Of a stretch of 54,769 nucleotides of DNA, positions 31,685 to 40,092 are shown one piece after another (position 1 is the stretch's first letter; each line of letters opens with the position of its first letter). Source of the stretch: Acidaminococcus fermentans (GTDB lineage Bacteria; Bacillota_C; Negativicutes; Acidaminococcales; Acidaminococcaceae); assembly GCA_004555735.1 (NCBI GenBank), contig SFHH01000002.1, forward strand, positions 1 to 54,769, written 5' to 3'. The notes beneath the pieces were generated by a model, which did not search any database, was not told where the DNA came from, and saw only the letters and a program-made list of their open reading frames with translations. Made by a program: the position numbers and the translations under genes.

Positions 31685-32893
31685 ATGGAATGTCGGCTGA
31701 CCCAGAAACTGAAAAAGAAACTTTTCCCCGTTCTGTCAGGACTGCTGCTCACCAGCGCCGTCACCCTGTCCCCGGCAGCCCTGCCGGCAGCGGAAGCCTT
31801 TGACTGGAGCAATGCCATCGGCTCCGTGATCCTGGTTTCCGCCCAATACAGCATGCTGAACAAACAAGTGGCCTACTTGGACGGCAAGGGACGAGGCGAA
31901 TACCTGGAACAGATCAAGGGACAGGAGGGCGTCAACGAGGATCCAGAAGCCAATGCCATGCTGGACCGGGTCATGGGACGGCTTTCCACAGCCATTGCCA
32001 AGACGGACCCCTCCATCGAAAAGAATCCCTATCATTATTTCGTCAACGACAGCACCAAATTCAATGCCTACTGTACCTTGGGACACAATGTATCCGTCAA
32101 TATCGGCCTGTTCACCACCCTGAACTACAACGAAGATGAATTGGCCTTCGTCCTAGGCCACGAACTGGGCCATGGGGAACAGCATGACCCGGCCAACGGC
32201 GTCAAACAGACTTTCCCCATCGCGCTCCTGGCAGCAGTGGCCGGCAGCCAAAGCAATATGCTGGAAGCGGTGGGCACCAATCTTTTGGCCAACCTGGGCA
32301 GTGCCAAACTGGTGACCCTGCCCATGGAAAAGAAAGCCGATGTGCTGGGCTTTACCTACGCTACAGAAGCAGGATACAACCCAGGAGCCGGCAGTGCCCT
32401 CTGGCAGCGGGTGATGGAAAAGATGGGCAACAACCGGGAAACCTTCCTGGGAACCATCTTCATGCCCAGCGACCATCCCAACAACGGATCCCGCCGGGAC
32501 AAGTATACCCAGCGGATGTATGAATACAGCGGAAAACATGTGAACGTGGATAAAAAGACTGGGGCCATCCTGGTGAACAAGAAAGACCTGGGCTTGGTCC
32601 AGCCCGGAGGCGATATGAGCAGCCGGGAACGGACCTATCTGGTAGCCGGCAGCTTAGCCAAAGTTTACCATGACCAACCTTCTATACAACCTTCTGCTGA
32701 ACAGGACGGAAACAATCTCTACTTCGGCGGCCAGCGGATCATGAGCCTTCAATATGGGGACAACGGAGCAGAATGGGCGGAAAAGCTGAACGCAGCAGTT
32801 GGAAAGAAAAAAGAAAAACAACTGGCTGAACAACCAGTTGTTTCGAAGGGAAAAGGGGCTGTCGATTTGCTTCCTTCCTCAATCGGTCATTGA
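31685..32893 (+). CDS. Exported M48 family zinc metallopeptidase
   Basis: This 402-residue protein has a signal peptide (KLKKKLFPVLSGLLLTSAVTLSPAALPAAEA). Its Zn motif is VLGHELGHGEQHD (HExxH), with the third ligand in MEKKADVLGFTYA (ExxxD). It resembles BepA/YfgC-type periplasmic M48 proteases that act on outer-membrane assembly, consistent with a diderm. The C-terminal end has an unusual Lys/Gln-rich tail whose codons include a 10-bp hairpin (32816-32843). The ATG at 31685 follows GAAAGGG. It is monocistronic and on the plus strand, against the local direction. Confidence 0.88.
   Translation: MECRLTQKLKKKLFPVLSGLLLTSAVTLSPAALPAAEAFDWSNAIGSVILVSAQYSMLNKQVAYLDGKGRGEYLEQIKGQEGVNEDPEANAMLDRVMGRLSTAIAKTDPSIEKNPYHYFVNDSTKFNAYCTLGHNVSVNIGLFTTLNYNEDELAFVLGHELGHGEQHDPANGVKQTFPIALLAAVAGSQSNMLEAVGTNLLANLGSAKLVTLPMEKKADVLGFTYATEAGYNPGAGSALWQRVMEKMGNNRETFLGTIFMPSDHPNNGSRRDKYTQRMYEYSGKHVNVDKKTGAILVNKKDLGLVQPGGDMSSRERTYLVAGSLAKVYHDQPSIQPSAEQDGNNLYFGGQRIMSLQYGDNGAEWAEKLNAAVGKKKEKQLAEQPVVSKGKGAVDLLPSSIGH
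32816..32843 (+). other. Hairpin inside the 3' end of the M48 gene
   Basis: AAACAACTGG (816-825) and CCAGTTGTTT (834-843) encode part of the protein tail (KQLAEQPVVS) and form a perfect 10-bp stem ending in T. The coding sequence appears to have run into an earlier terminator-like element. Confidence 0.4.
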
Positions 32894-32908
32894 CGTTTGA
32901 CCAATGAC
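32886..32908. repeat. Seven-base-period repeat after the M48 gene
   Basis: TGAC recurs at exact seven-base steps (891, 898, 905), and GTCATTG/CAATGAC form an inverted pair. It overlaps the stop codon of the M48 gene. Confidence 0.6.
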
Positions 32909-32910
32909 AG

Positions 32911-32939
32911 GGGGGTGAAAAAGGTTTGATCACACCCCC
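32911..32939 (+). terminator. M48 gene terminator
   Basis: GGGGGTG (911-917) pairs with CACCCCC (933-939) after the stop codon, with a 15-nt A-rich loop. There is no long T-run, so strength is uncertain. Confidence 0.5.
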
Positions 32940-32977
32940 TCAGTCATAAAATCAGAAGTTGGAAGTCTGTTGCAGAA

Positions 32978-33027
32978 AATCGATTCCTACGAACTTATTC
33001 CGCAGATTTTATGGTATTGAATCGATT
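32978..33027. repeat. AATCGATTC...GAATCGATT inverted-repeat element
   Basis: 9-bp arms at 978-986 and 33019-33027 flank a 32-bp loop containing CGAACTT and CCGCAG. A recognisably similar element in the opposite orientation lies at 19389-19435. The right arm overlaps the stop of the SSS gene. No gene lies in 32894-33025. Confidence 0.5.
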
Positions 33028-34429
33028 AAATTTCTGCTGTTTCATGATAAGTGAAAAGCGAAACAATGATCAAAAGAACAACTGAGAGCAATGAACTTGC
33101 GATATCTACGGGAATACCCAGAAAAGAGACACCATGCCAGCCCAATGCAACAAAGAACAATCCCCCCAGCAGCCCGGCAAAGGCACCTTGCCGGGTTGCT
33201 TTTTTCCAAAGCAGCCCACAGACTACCGGTGCAAAGACTCCGGCAGTGAACAAGGTATAAGAAGAATTCAGCACAGCTAGGACGGAAGGAATGGCTAAAG
33301 CGATGACGGTAGAAACGATTCCCACCGCAACCGTCATGATTTTGGACAGTCGCAGCAGTTTCTGCTGGGTTTGCTGGTCTTTCAGATCATCTTTGCAAAG
33401 ATACCGCACATAAATGTCATTCACAACATGAGAAGTTGCCGCTGTAAGGATGGAATCCGCTGTTGAAACCACTGCTGCAATGATAGCCGCCAATGTAAAT
33501 CCGGAAAAAACAGGAGGCAGCATGGCCCTGATGATGGTTGGAATCGCAAGAGAAGGATTGGAAAGCTGAGGAAAGAGACCTCTGGCTGCCATGCCCAAAA
33601 TCACAGGAAAAGCACAGATAATCAGCAGGCAGATACAGGAAAGTACAGCAGAACGATAGGCTGTACGGGTATCTTTGGCCGCGAAAAGCCGCTGATACAC
33701 ATCCTGTCCGATCAAAGTGTAGATAAACATGGGAAGGATCAACCAAAGGACATAGGAAGGCTGGGTCCCCTGCAAAAGATGGAAATAATTGGAAGGCACG
33801 TTCACCGCTTCTATTTGGGCAATGACAGAACTCCACCCTCCTCCCTTATAAATGATGAAACACACCGCGGAAATCAGACCCAGGGCTGCAACAATGATTT
33901 GGATGAAATCCGTAACCGTCACTGCCCACAAACCGCCGAAAGCCGTGAATCCAACAAAAAATGCAGATACAATGATTGCACAAACGGTTGTATTACCAAT
34001 TCCCAAAGAGGCCAGGATACTTCCTGCGGAATTGATCTGTCCTGCCAAAATCCCCAACAAAGCCAATAGGGATAAAATCGTAGTCAGAAGCCGGAGCAGG
34101 GGACTTTGATAGCGGTTCTCCATGATTTCTGTTACCGTATAGACTCTCATCCCTTCCATTTTTTTCAAAACGAGGCAGACAGCCAAAATCCCCACAGCCC
34201 CTGCAATAGGACTCCAATAGGAACTGGCCCCCATTTGGTAGGCTTCGCTTCCCACCCCGATGACATAACCTCCTCCAAAATAAGTTGCCACCAGGGTCCC
34301 TGTAGCCAGGCCAAGGCCCAATCGACGTCCTGCCAATAAGTAGTCATCAATTGTGTTATTGAATTTATTGCAATAAATTCCAACTCCAAAAATAGCTATA
34401 AGATAAAAAATGATGATTGCCAGTTCCAT
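33026..34429 (-). CDS. Sodium:solute symporter (SSS family)
   Basis: This 467-residue, 12-13-helix transporter has DDYLLAGRRLGLGLATGTLVATYFGGG at the N-terminus, GGLWAVTVTDFIQIIVAALGL, and AAIIAAVVSTADSILTAATSHVVNDIY, the sodium-site region of SSS proteins. The substrate cannot be read from sequence; SSS members carry pantothenate, proline, choline-type betaines, sialic acid and others. It is directly downstream (54 bp) of the histidine-ammonia-lyase-like gene, under the same sigma-54 promoter, so it probably imports that protein's substrate. The ATG at 34429 follows GGGAGG. Confidence 0.9.
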   Translation of the reverse strand: MELAIIIFYLIAIFGVGIYCNKFNNTIDDYLLAGRRLGLGLATGTLVATYFGGGYVIGVGSEAYQMGASSYWSPIAGAVGILAVCLVLKKMEGMRVYTVTEIMENRYQSPLLRLLTTILSLLALLGILAGQINSAGSILASLGIGNTTVCAIIVSAFFVGFTAFGGLWAVTVTDFIQIIVAALGLISAVCFIIYKGGGWSSVIAQIEAVNVPSNYFHLLQGTQPSYVLWLILPMFIYTLIGQDVYQRLFAAKDTRTAYRSAVLSCICLLIICAFPVILGMAARGLFPQLSNPSLAIPTIIRAMLPPVFSGFTLAAIIAAVVSTADSILTAATSHVVNDIYVRYLCKDDLKDQQTQQKLLRLSKIMTVAVGIVSTVIALAIPSVLAVLNSSYTLFTAGVFAPVVCGLLWKKATRQGAFAGLLGGLFFVALGWHGVSFLGIPVDIASSLLSVVLLIIVSLFTYHETAEI

Positions 34430-34483
34430 ATACAGACACCTCCCTGTCAAACTCCATACTCCTCCGGGAATTTCCCAAAGGGA

Positions 34484-36046
34484 TCAAAACAGCAGTTTTC
34501 CGATCTGCTTTTCAACCAAAGCAATCAGGGACCCATTCCGGACCTCAGCAAGGATCCAAACAATATCAGGATACAAGAAACGATCGTTTTCTACAAAAGG
34601 TACTTCCCGACGCACATAGTCCCGGACTGTCTGGACTACAGGAGATGGTTCCAGTGGCTTGAGGAAATCCAGGGCCTGCAGTGCCACATAGATTTCAATG
34701 GCCACCATATACTGGAATTTTTCCACGGCCTTCATGGCCTTTTTGGATGCATAGTAGGCCATGGAAACTGGATCTTCCTGATTGGCACAGGTAGAGATGC
34801 TGTCAATGGTCACTGGGATGGCCAGATGTTTCAGTTCATTCTGCAGCCCGGCAGAAGTATACTGGGTGATCATAAGACCACTGTTCAATCCGGGATTTTT
34901 CACCAAAAAAGCAGGCAGACCGTCATTCAGGTTCCGGTTGAGCATCCGGTCGGTGGCTCTTTCCACCAGATTCCCCAGAATAGCACAGGCCATAGCAATC
35001 ATGTCCGCATGTTCTCCCACATAGGTCCCGTCGAAATTGCCGCACATGAGAGCAACACCGTCCTGTTCCCCTGTAGCAAAGATTTCCGGATTGTCGCTGA
35101 TGGAATGCATTTCATCCAGGATGACTTCATACGCTTCTTTGATCAGCTTATTGGCAGCGCCCTGGATATGGGCCATGGAACGAAGCACATAACAGTCCTG
35201 TACTTTATGATCTCTGTATTTTTCCATAATGGCGCTGCCTGCCAGGATCTTGCGGAGATTGGCCGCCGCATTCTGCTCTTCTTCATGGAGCTTCATGGCA
35301 TAGATCCTCGGATCCAGGGCTTTGGTCGTCCCACGCAGCGCCTCATAGCAGAGTGCCCCGGCAATTTCTGCAGTCTGCACGCTGAGGATGGATTCATACA
35401 ATGCCAAAAGCCCCAGGGCCGTTACCGTAATGGTCCCATTGAGCATGGAAAGACCTTCTTTGTAAGACAGTTTGACAGGCTTCAGCCCGTATTTTTGCAA
35501 AATTATCCCGGCAGGAAAAGTCCTTCCATTTTCATAAATCTTCCCTTCTCCAATATACGCCATGGCCAGATGCCCCTCCACGCCCAAATAACCGACGGAC
35601 CCTTCCCCCGGAGCAAAGGGGATCAAATCCTGGTTCAGCATCTGGCGGATCAGTTCCAGTGTTTCCAGCCGGATCCCAGAATGGCCTTTCCCTGCATTCA
35701 GGATGGTCATCAGCATGATGGCCCGTACCTGTTCCCGGTTGAGGGGCTCTCCTACAGCCACAGAATGGGTCCGGACGATATTCTCCTGAAGGGTTTCTGC
35801 ATCCTTGGGTGAAATGGTGTAGCGGACATTTTCGCCAAATCCAGTGGTTACGCCATAGATGATCCTTCCCTCCTGCAGGAACCGTTCCAGGAGTTTCCGA
35901 TTCTCATTGACCTTGTCCTTCATTTCCTGAGAAAATTCGAGTATTGCACCAAATTTGGCAACAGCAATGAATTCTTCCAAAGAAGGTTTGCAGTCCGTCA
36001 GTACAACCTTTTGGATTTTTCTTGCATTTCTTACTGAAATCATCAT
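34484..36046 (-). CDS. Aromatic amino acid lyase (HAL) family protein without the MIO-forming Ala-Ser-Gly
   Basis: This 520-residue protein has the HAL/PAL fold (IYGVTTGFG, SVAVGEPL, ILNAGKGHSGIR, NQEDPVSM). The region that in HAL/PAL reads GSVGASGDLAPLAH reads GSVGYLGVEGHLAMA here, so the Ala-Ser-Gly that cyclises to the catalytic MIO group is Tyr-Leu-Gly (residues 153-155). LNGTQ is LNGTI and the SLRCQPQV segment is VLRSMAHIQGA. It therefore cannot be an ordinary histidine ammonia-lyase. Ergothionase, which removes trimethylamine from ergothioneine, is a known MIO-less relative as I recall, so a betaine-type lyase is an attractive alternative. The ATG at 36046 follows AGGAGAGG. Confidence 0.85.
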   Translation of the reverse strand: MMISVRNARKIQKVVLTDCKPSLEEFIAVAKFGAILEFSQEMKDKVNENRKLLERFLQEGRIIYGVTTGFGENVRYTISPKDAETLQENIVRTHSVAVGEPLNREQVRAIMLMTILNAGKGHSGIRLETLELIRQMLNQDLIPFAPGEGSVGYLGVEGHLAMAYIGEGKIYENGRTFPAGIILQKYGLKPVKLSYKEGLSMLNGTITVTALGLLALYESILSVQTAEIAGALCYEALRGTTKALDPRIYAMKLHEEEQNAAANLRKILAGSAIMEKYRDHKVQDCYVLRSMAHIQGAANKLIKEAYEVILDEMHSISDNPEIFATGEQDGVALMCGNFDGTYVGEHADMIAMACAILGNLVERATDRMLNRNLNDGLPAFLVKNPGLNSGLMITQYTSAGLQNELKHLAIPVTIDSISTCANQEDPVSMAYYASKKAMKAVEKFQYMVAIEIYVALQALDFLKPLEPSPVVQTVRDYVRREVPFVENDRFLYPDIVWILAEVRNGSLIALVEKQIGKLLF

Positions 36047-36095
36047 GGAATCCTCTCCTTTTCCATTTATGGATTTTCTCACCTGCCTTTTTCCA

Positions 36096-36111
36096 TGCAA
36101 ATTCCGTGCCA
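36096..36111 (-). promoter_or_regulatory. Sigma-54 (-24/-12) promoter
   Basis: TGGCAC-GGAAT-TTGCA on the minus strand matches the RpoN consensus TGGCAC-N5-TTGCW exactly and lies about 50 bp before the HAL-like start codon. rpoN itself is at 8962-10299, and an enhancer-binding protein gene is immediately upstream. Confidence 0.92.
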
Positions 36112-36174
36112 ATGCCAATTCTACACTTCGTCAGCCGCCGCAGCTCTACCCAGCCTGTCCCAAAGCCATCCTTC

Positions 36175-36210
36175 AAAAAAAATTGCCCTCCATCAGGAGA
36201 GCAATTTTTT
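36175..36210 (-). terminator. Terminator of the sigma-54 activator gene
   Basis: On the minus strand AAAAAATTGC...GCAATTTTTT with an internal CTCC/GGAG stem and a TGAT loop, ending in T8. It isolates the activator gene from the HAL-like operon, which therefore depends on its own -24/-12 promoter. Confidence 0.82.
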
Positions 36211-36215
36211 GTCTG

Positions 36216-36243
36216 AAAAATAATTTAGCGCCAAATTATTTTT
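36216..36243. promoter_or_regulatory. Candidate upstream activator site
   Basis: An 11-bp inverted repeat (AAAAATAATTT and AAATTATTTTT) around GGCGCT lies about 130 bp upstream of the expected start site, the usual place for an enhancer-binding-protein site. It also overlaps the stop codon of the activator gene and could instead be a weak hairpin. Confidence 0.45.
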
Positions 36244-37909
36244 CTTTTTTCATTTGGAGATGATATTTCCTGGCATAATATTGGAAATTCTGTCTGCTGA
36301 TCTTCAATAGTTCCGCCGTTTTTGTGGCATTGCAGCCGCAGTGCAGATAAGCATCTGCCAGGAGCTGCTTTTCATACTCCTGGACCAAGCTGTTCAGACC
36401 CTGCCCATAATCCACTGTCCTTTCTGAAGCCGTAGGAAGGATCTCCTTAGGACGCTGCTGCTGATGCCTCAAAAAATAAGTGGGGAAATCCTCTGTATCC
36501 AAGATTCCATTTTGGGACATGCTCACGGCATAATTGAGGATATGGAACAATTCCCGGACATTGCCCGGCCAGTCATGGTTCCGGAGCAGCTGCCAAAACC
36601 GGGGAGTGATGGTATGGATGGGCTGGCTACCCCCATCCTTGTGTTTTTGCAGATACCAACTGACCAGCTCATCCAAATCCCCCATCCGTTCCCGTAAAGG
36701 AGGAACCTCGATGATCACAGACGCCAGCCGATAGAACAGATCTCTGCGGATCTTTCCTTGTTCCATCAACTGAAAAGGGTCTTCATTGCAGGAAGAAATC
36801 ACTCTTACATCTATAGGAATTTCCCGAGTACTGCCGATTCTCTGCACCTTCTTTTCTTCCAGCACCCGGAGGAGTTTGGCCTGCATTCCCAGGCTCATGG
36901 AATTCATTTCATCCAGGAACAGGGTTCCATGGTTGGCAGCTTCCAGGAGTCCTGTCTGTTCCGTGCTTCCCGTAAAAGCCCCTTTACTGGTACCAAAAAG
37001 CATGGATTCAATCAAAGATTCTGGGAAAGCCGCACAATTCACAGCCAGGAATTTCTCCTTTTTCCGAGAACTGAATGCATGGATTCCCTGGGCAAACAGT
37101 TCTTTCCCGCTTCCTGTTTCTCCCTGGATCAGGATATTCATTTCTTTCAAGGCCATTTGCTTGGCCAGCTGCACCGCTGCCTGGAGGAGGGCGCTGGAGC
37201 CGATGATGTCGTCAAAAGTGTACCGCGTCTGAGAAGCATTGGATAACTGCCGGGTCAGATGCCGGGTCAGGATCTGTTGGTTCTCTTGGAGCCGTGCCAG
37301 TTCTTTTTTGATCATACCCACATCCTGCTCCCGTACAACAGCTCCCAACAGAGAGCCGTCCGGCCGGAATACCGGCCACCCGTCATTGACCGTCATCAAG
37401 TCCTTTCCCGTAGTGGATTTATAATGATCATACCGCTGGGCAACCGGCTTCCTGGTAGCCAGGGCCGTCAACGTAGTGCTGTACTGGGGATCCACAGCAA
37501 AAACATCCAAAAGACGCTGTCCTCGGATTTCATCTTTCAAAGAAATGCCCATCATCCGCCGGGCAGCTCGATTGAAAAACTGGATATTTCCCCCAGCGTC
37601 ATACAGCTGCAGTGCATCCGTCATACGATTCACGATTTCAGCCAATAGCTGTTCACAGACATTTTCTTCTTGGATCAGCAGCAGGCTTCCCGGGGGATCC
37701 TCTATCCGACAGCAGGAAAAATGACATCCTTCCCACACCAGGGTCCCTTTTTCCAGATCCAATTGAAAATGAGGGATTTTCCCCACGGGGACTCCCACCA
37801 GAGATCCTGCTGTTTTTCTCAACATCCCCTCTGCAAAACCAGAAGAAAAAAGGACCTTTTGCACTTTATTTTTCCCATTCAGCCGGATCATCATCCCATA
37901 GAAAGGCAT
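36236..37909 (-). CDS. Sigma-54-dependent transcriptional activator (PAS-AAA+-Fis HTH)
   Basis: This 557-residue enhancer-binding protein has an N-terminal sensory part with a PAS-like segment (TDALQLYDAGGNIQFFNRAARRMMG, with QRLLDVFAVDP following). A central AAA+ domain carries QGETGSGKELFAQ (Walker A), GAFTGS, LFLDEMNSM (Walker B) and RRDLFYRL (arginine fingers). A Fis-type HTH, NATKTAELLKISRQNFQYYARKY, ends the protein. The sigma-54-contacting loop is GAFTGS rather than GAFTGA. It would activate the -24/-12 promoter just downstream. The start at 37909 is 9 nt from GGAGG. Confidence 0.93.
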   Translation of the reverse strand: MPFYGMMIRLNGKNKVQKVLFSSGFAEGMLRKTAGSLVGVPVGKIPHFQLDLEKGTLVWEGCHFSCCRIEDPPGSLLLIQEENVCEQLLAEIVNRMTDALQLYDAGGNIQFFNRAARRMMGISLKDEIRGQRLLDVFAVDPQYSTTLTALATRKPVAQRYDHYKSTTGKDLMTVNDGWPVFRPDGSLLGAVVREQDVGMIKKELARLQENQQILTRHLTRQLSNASQTRYTFDDIIGSSALLQAAVQLAKQMALKEMNILIQGETGSGKELFAQGIHAFSSRKKEKFLAVNCAAFPESLIESMLFGTSKGAFTGSTEQTGLLEAANHGTLFLDEMNSMSLGMQAKLLRVLEEKKVQRIGSTREIPIDVRVISSCNEDPFQLMEQGKIRRDLFYRLASVIIEVPPLRERMGDLDELVSWYLQKHKDGGSQPIHTITPRFWQLLRNHDWPGNVRELFHILNYAVSMSQNGILDTEDFPTYFLRHQQQRPKEILPTASERTVDYGQGLNSLVQEYEKQLLADAYLHCGCNATKTAELLKISRQNFQYYARKYHLQMKKEK

Positions 37910-37960
37910 CTGCACACACCTCCAGATTCACAGAGAGCACGCTGCCAAGAGGCAGCTCTT

Positions 37961-39289
37961 TTATTTCATCTCCTCCGGCAGGATGAAATTCAGTACTACG
38001 GCCACCACAAATACCACAGCCACACAATTTTCGGCGAAGACGCTTTTCATCAGATCTGGGAAGATCTTGAAAATAGCAGGGTTCTGGGTAAATCCGATGC
38101 CGATGGACAGGCTCAGGGCGGCAATGATCATATTCCGCTGGCTGTAGCCGCAGCTGCCCAGCATACGGACCCCGCTGACTACGATGGAACCGAACATCAT
38201 CAAGGTACAGCCCCCCAGCACCGCTTCCGGCAGGGAAGCCAGGATCACACCCAGTACCGGGAACAGTCCGGCCAGGATCATGATAGCCGCCCCGCTGGCT
38301 ACCGCTTTCCGGTTCACTACATGGGTCATAGCGATCAGTCCAACATTTTGGCTGAAAGAAGTGATGGGCAGACAGCCGAACAGAGAGGAAAGCGCACTGA
38401 TGAAGCCATCCACTCCGATGGACCCTTCGATTTCCTTATCCGTGGCGTTCCGGCCAAACCCCATCACCGTCAGAGCAGAAGTATCTCCCAGAGTTTCTGT
38501 GGCGGACACCAGGAAAATCAAGAATACGGAAAAGATGGCATCCGGATGGAATTCCAAAGTATAGGGAAGGGGCTGGGGCAAAGAGAACAGTCCGGCTGTA
38601 CCTAACTTAGACAGATCCACCATGCCGTAGAAAAAGGCCGTCACATAACCCACCACGAGACCGAACAGCACGGAAAGCTGTTTGTAGAAAGACTTGGCCT
38701 TAATGTTGAAAATCAGACAGGACAGCAGGGTCACGGTCCCTACGATCATATAAGGGGCTTCCCCAAAATGAGGATTGCCGAAACCGCCTCCGAAAGAATT
38801 GGCACCGATGCCCAGCAGGGAGAACCCGATGGACGTCACCACACTGGCAGAAACGATAGGTGGGATGAACCGGCGCCACCAGCGGGCAATGAGCCCCAGA
38901 CAGCCTTCCAGGCAGCCACCTATCAACGCTGCCCCTAAGATAGCTCCATAGCCGTATTTGGCCCCGATGACACAGAAGGTAGACACAAACGTGAAGCTAA
39001 TCCCCATGATGATGGGCAGCCGGCTCCCCAGGGGCCCCACTGGGAACATCTGGAACAGGGAACCTACCCCGGCCATGATCATAGCTGCCTGGATCAAGGC
39101 AGCTGCCTGCTCCGTAGGCAGCTTCACCGCTCCTGTGACGATCAGGATGGGTGCGATATTGGCCACGAACATGGCCAGCACATGCTGGAGCCCAAAGGGA
39201 ATGGCTTTCTGCAGGCTGATTGCTCCGTCAAACTGGTAAATAGGGTCGGACAGATCCAGGGATCGGCCTTGCTGTTTTTCTTTTTCCAT
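37961..39289 (-). CDS. pbuX: Nucleobase:cation symporter-2 (xanthine permease type)
   Basis: This 442-residue, 12-14-helix NCS2/UraA-fold transporter has the family signature QNVGLIAMTHVVNRKAVASGAAIMI, with the NCS2 asparagine, and SATETLGDTSALT with the conserved Glu. It is 9 bp downstream of xpt, the classic xpt-pbuX pair, so purine (xanthine) uptake is the best assignment. Specificity between xanthine and uric acid is not certain. Its stop lies 51 bp before the sigma-54 activator start, with a GCTGCC-AAGA-GGCAGC hairpin (37941-37956) between. Confidence 0.88.
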   Translation of the reverse strand: MEKEKQQGRSLDLSDPIYQFDGAISLQKAIPFGLQHVLAMFVANIAPILIVTGAVKLPTEQAAALIQAAMIMAGVGSLFQMFPVGPLGSRLPIIMGISFTFVSTFCVIGAKYGYGAILGAALIGGCLEGCLGLIARWWRRFIPPIVSASVVTSIGFSLLGIGANSFGGGFGNPHFGEAPYMIVGTVTLLSCLIFNIKAKSFYKQLSVLFGLVVGYVTAFFYGMVDLSKLGTAGLFSLPQPLPYTLEFHPDAIFSVFLIFLVSATETLGDTSALTVMGFGRNATDKEIEGSIGVDGFISALSSLFGCLPITSFSQNVGLIAMTHVVNRKAVASGAAIMILAGLFPVLGVILASLPEAVLGGCTLMMFGSIVVSGVRMLGSCGYSQRNMIIAALSLSIGIGFTQNPAIFKIFPDLMKSVFAENCVAVVFVVAVVLNFILPEEMK

Positions 39290-39298
39290 AGGCCCTCC

Positions 39299-39883
39299 TT
39301 ACCGGAACAGGATGGACCCGGTGGCAGCATCCATCTTTTCGATGATGGCCAGGCTCTTCACATCGTACCCTTGTTTCCGCAGGGCATCGCCCCCACCCTG
39401 GAACCCTTTTTCAATGGCAATGCCCACGCCTTCTACTTCTGCCCCGGCTTGATGGACCAGATCGATAAGCCCTTCTACGGCGCAGCCGTTAGCCAGGAAA
39501 TCATCGATGATCAGTACATGGTCTCCCGCATTGAGATACTTTTTGGAAACGACCACATGGTTGACTTTATTATGGGTGAAAGATTTGATTTCCGTACTGT
39601 AGACTTCCTTATCCATATTGCTGCCGGCACTTTTTTTGGCAAACAGCACGGGGACCCGGAAATGGACGGCGGTGAGACAGGCAATCCCGATGCCGGAAGC
39701 TTCGATGGTCAGGATCTTGTTGATGGGCCGGTCTTTGAACAATTCGTAGAATTCCTTCCCCAGCTTACTGATGAAAGGGACGTCAATCTGATGGTTCAGG
39801 AAACTGTCCACCTTCAGCACATCGCCGCTTTTAATGGTCCCATCGGCCAGGATCTTTTTCTGCAGTAAATTGTAGTCTGCCAT
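39299..39883 (-). CDS. xpt: Xanthine phosphoribosyltransferase
   Basis: This 194-residue type I PRT converts xanthine and PRPP to XMP. Motifs are VDSFLNHQIDVPFISKLGKEF, the PRPP loop VLIIDDFLANGCAVEGL, and TIEASGIGIACLTAVHF. It is first gene of the xpt-pbuX operon. The only visible promoter element is TATAAT about 60 bp upstream of the start; the leader is too short for a purine riboswitch. Cytosolic purine salvage. Confidence 0.95.
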   Translation of the reverse strand: MADYNLLQKKILADGTIKSGDVLKVDSFLNHQIDVPFISKLGKEFYELFKDRPINKILTIEASGIGIACLTAVHFRVPVLFAKKSAGSNMDKEVYSTEIKSFTHNKVNHVVVSKKYLNAGDHVLIIDDFLANGCAVEGLIDLVHQAGAEVEGVGIAIEKGFQGGGDALRKQGYDVKSLAIIEKMDAATGSILFR

Positions 39884-39965
39884 GTTTTCCTCCCATTTGT
39901 TCCAGACAAGATAAATAGATTTTCTATAAAAAAGTATTATATCATACCCAGCCCTTCCAGAAAAT

Positions 39966-39995
39966 AAAAAAGCCTGCCGCCTCAGCGACAGGTTT
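39966..39995 (-). terminator. tRNA-Gly terminator
   Basis: On the minus strand CCTGTCGC-TGAG-GCGGCAGG (one wobble) is followed by CTTTTTTATTTT, immediately downstream of tRNA-Gly. Confidence 0.82.
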
Positions 39996-40004
39996 GTTTT
40001 TATT

Positions 40005-40078
40005 TGGAGCGGGCAATGGGAATCGAACCCACCTCTAAAGCTTGGGAAGCTTTCATTCTACCAATGAACTATGCCCGC
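40005..40078 (-). tRNA. tRNA-Gly (anticodon CCC), CCA encoded
   Basis: The minus strand gives acceptor GCGGGCA paired with TGCCCGC, a D-arm with TTGGT, anticodon loop CTTCCCA (anticodon CCC), T-loop TTCGATT and a 3' T-CCA. A promoter lies at 40093-40121 and a terminator follows. Confidence 0.93.
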
Positions 40079-40092
40079 ATCAGATAAAATAT

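Noticed and set aside
34484..36046. Naming the lyase hutH
   Set aside because: The MIO-forming Ala-Ser-Gly is absent and no other hut gene is nearby.
39884..39960. Purine riboswitch upstream of xpt
   Set aside because: The leader is only about 60 nt after the -10 and lacks the three-way junction consensus.
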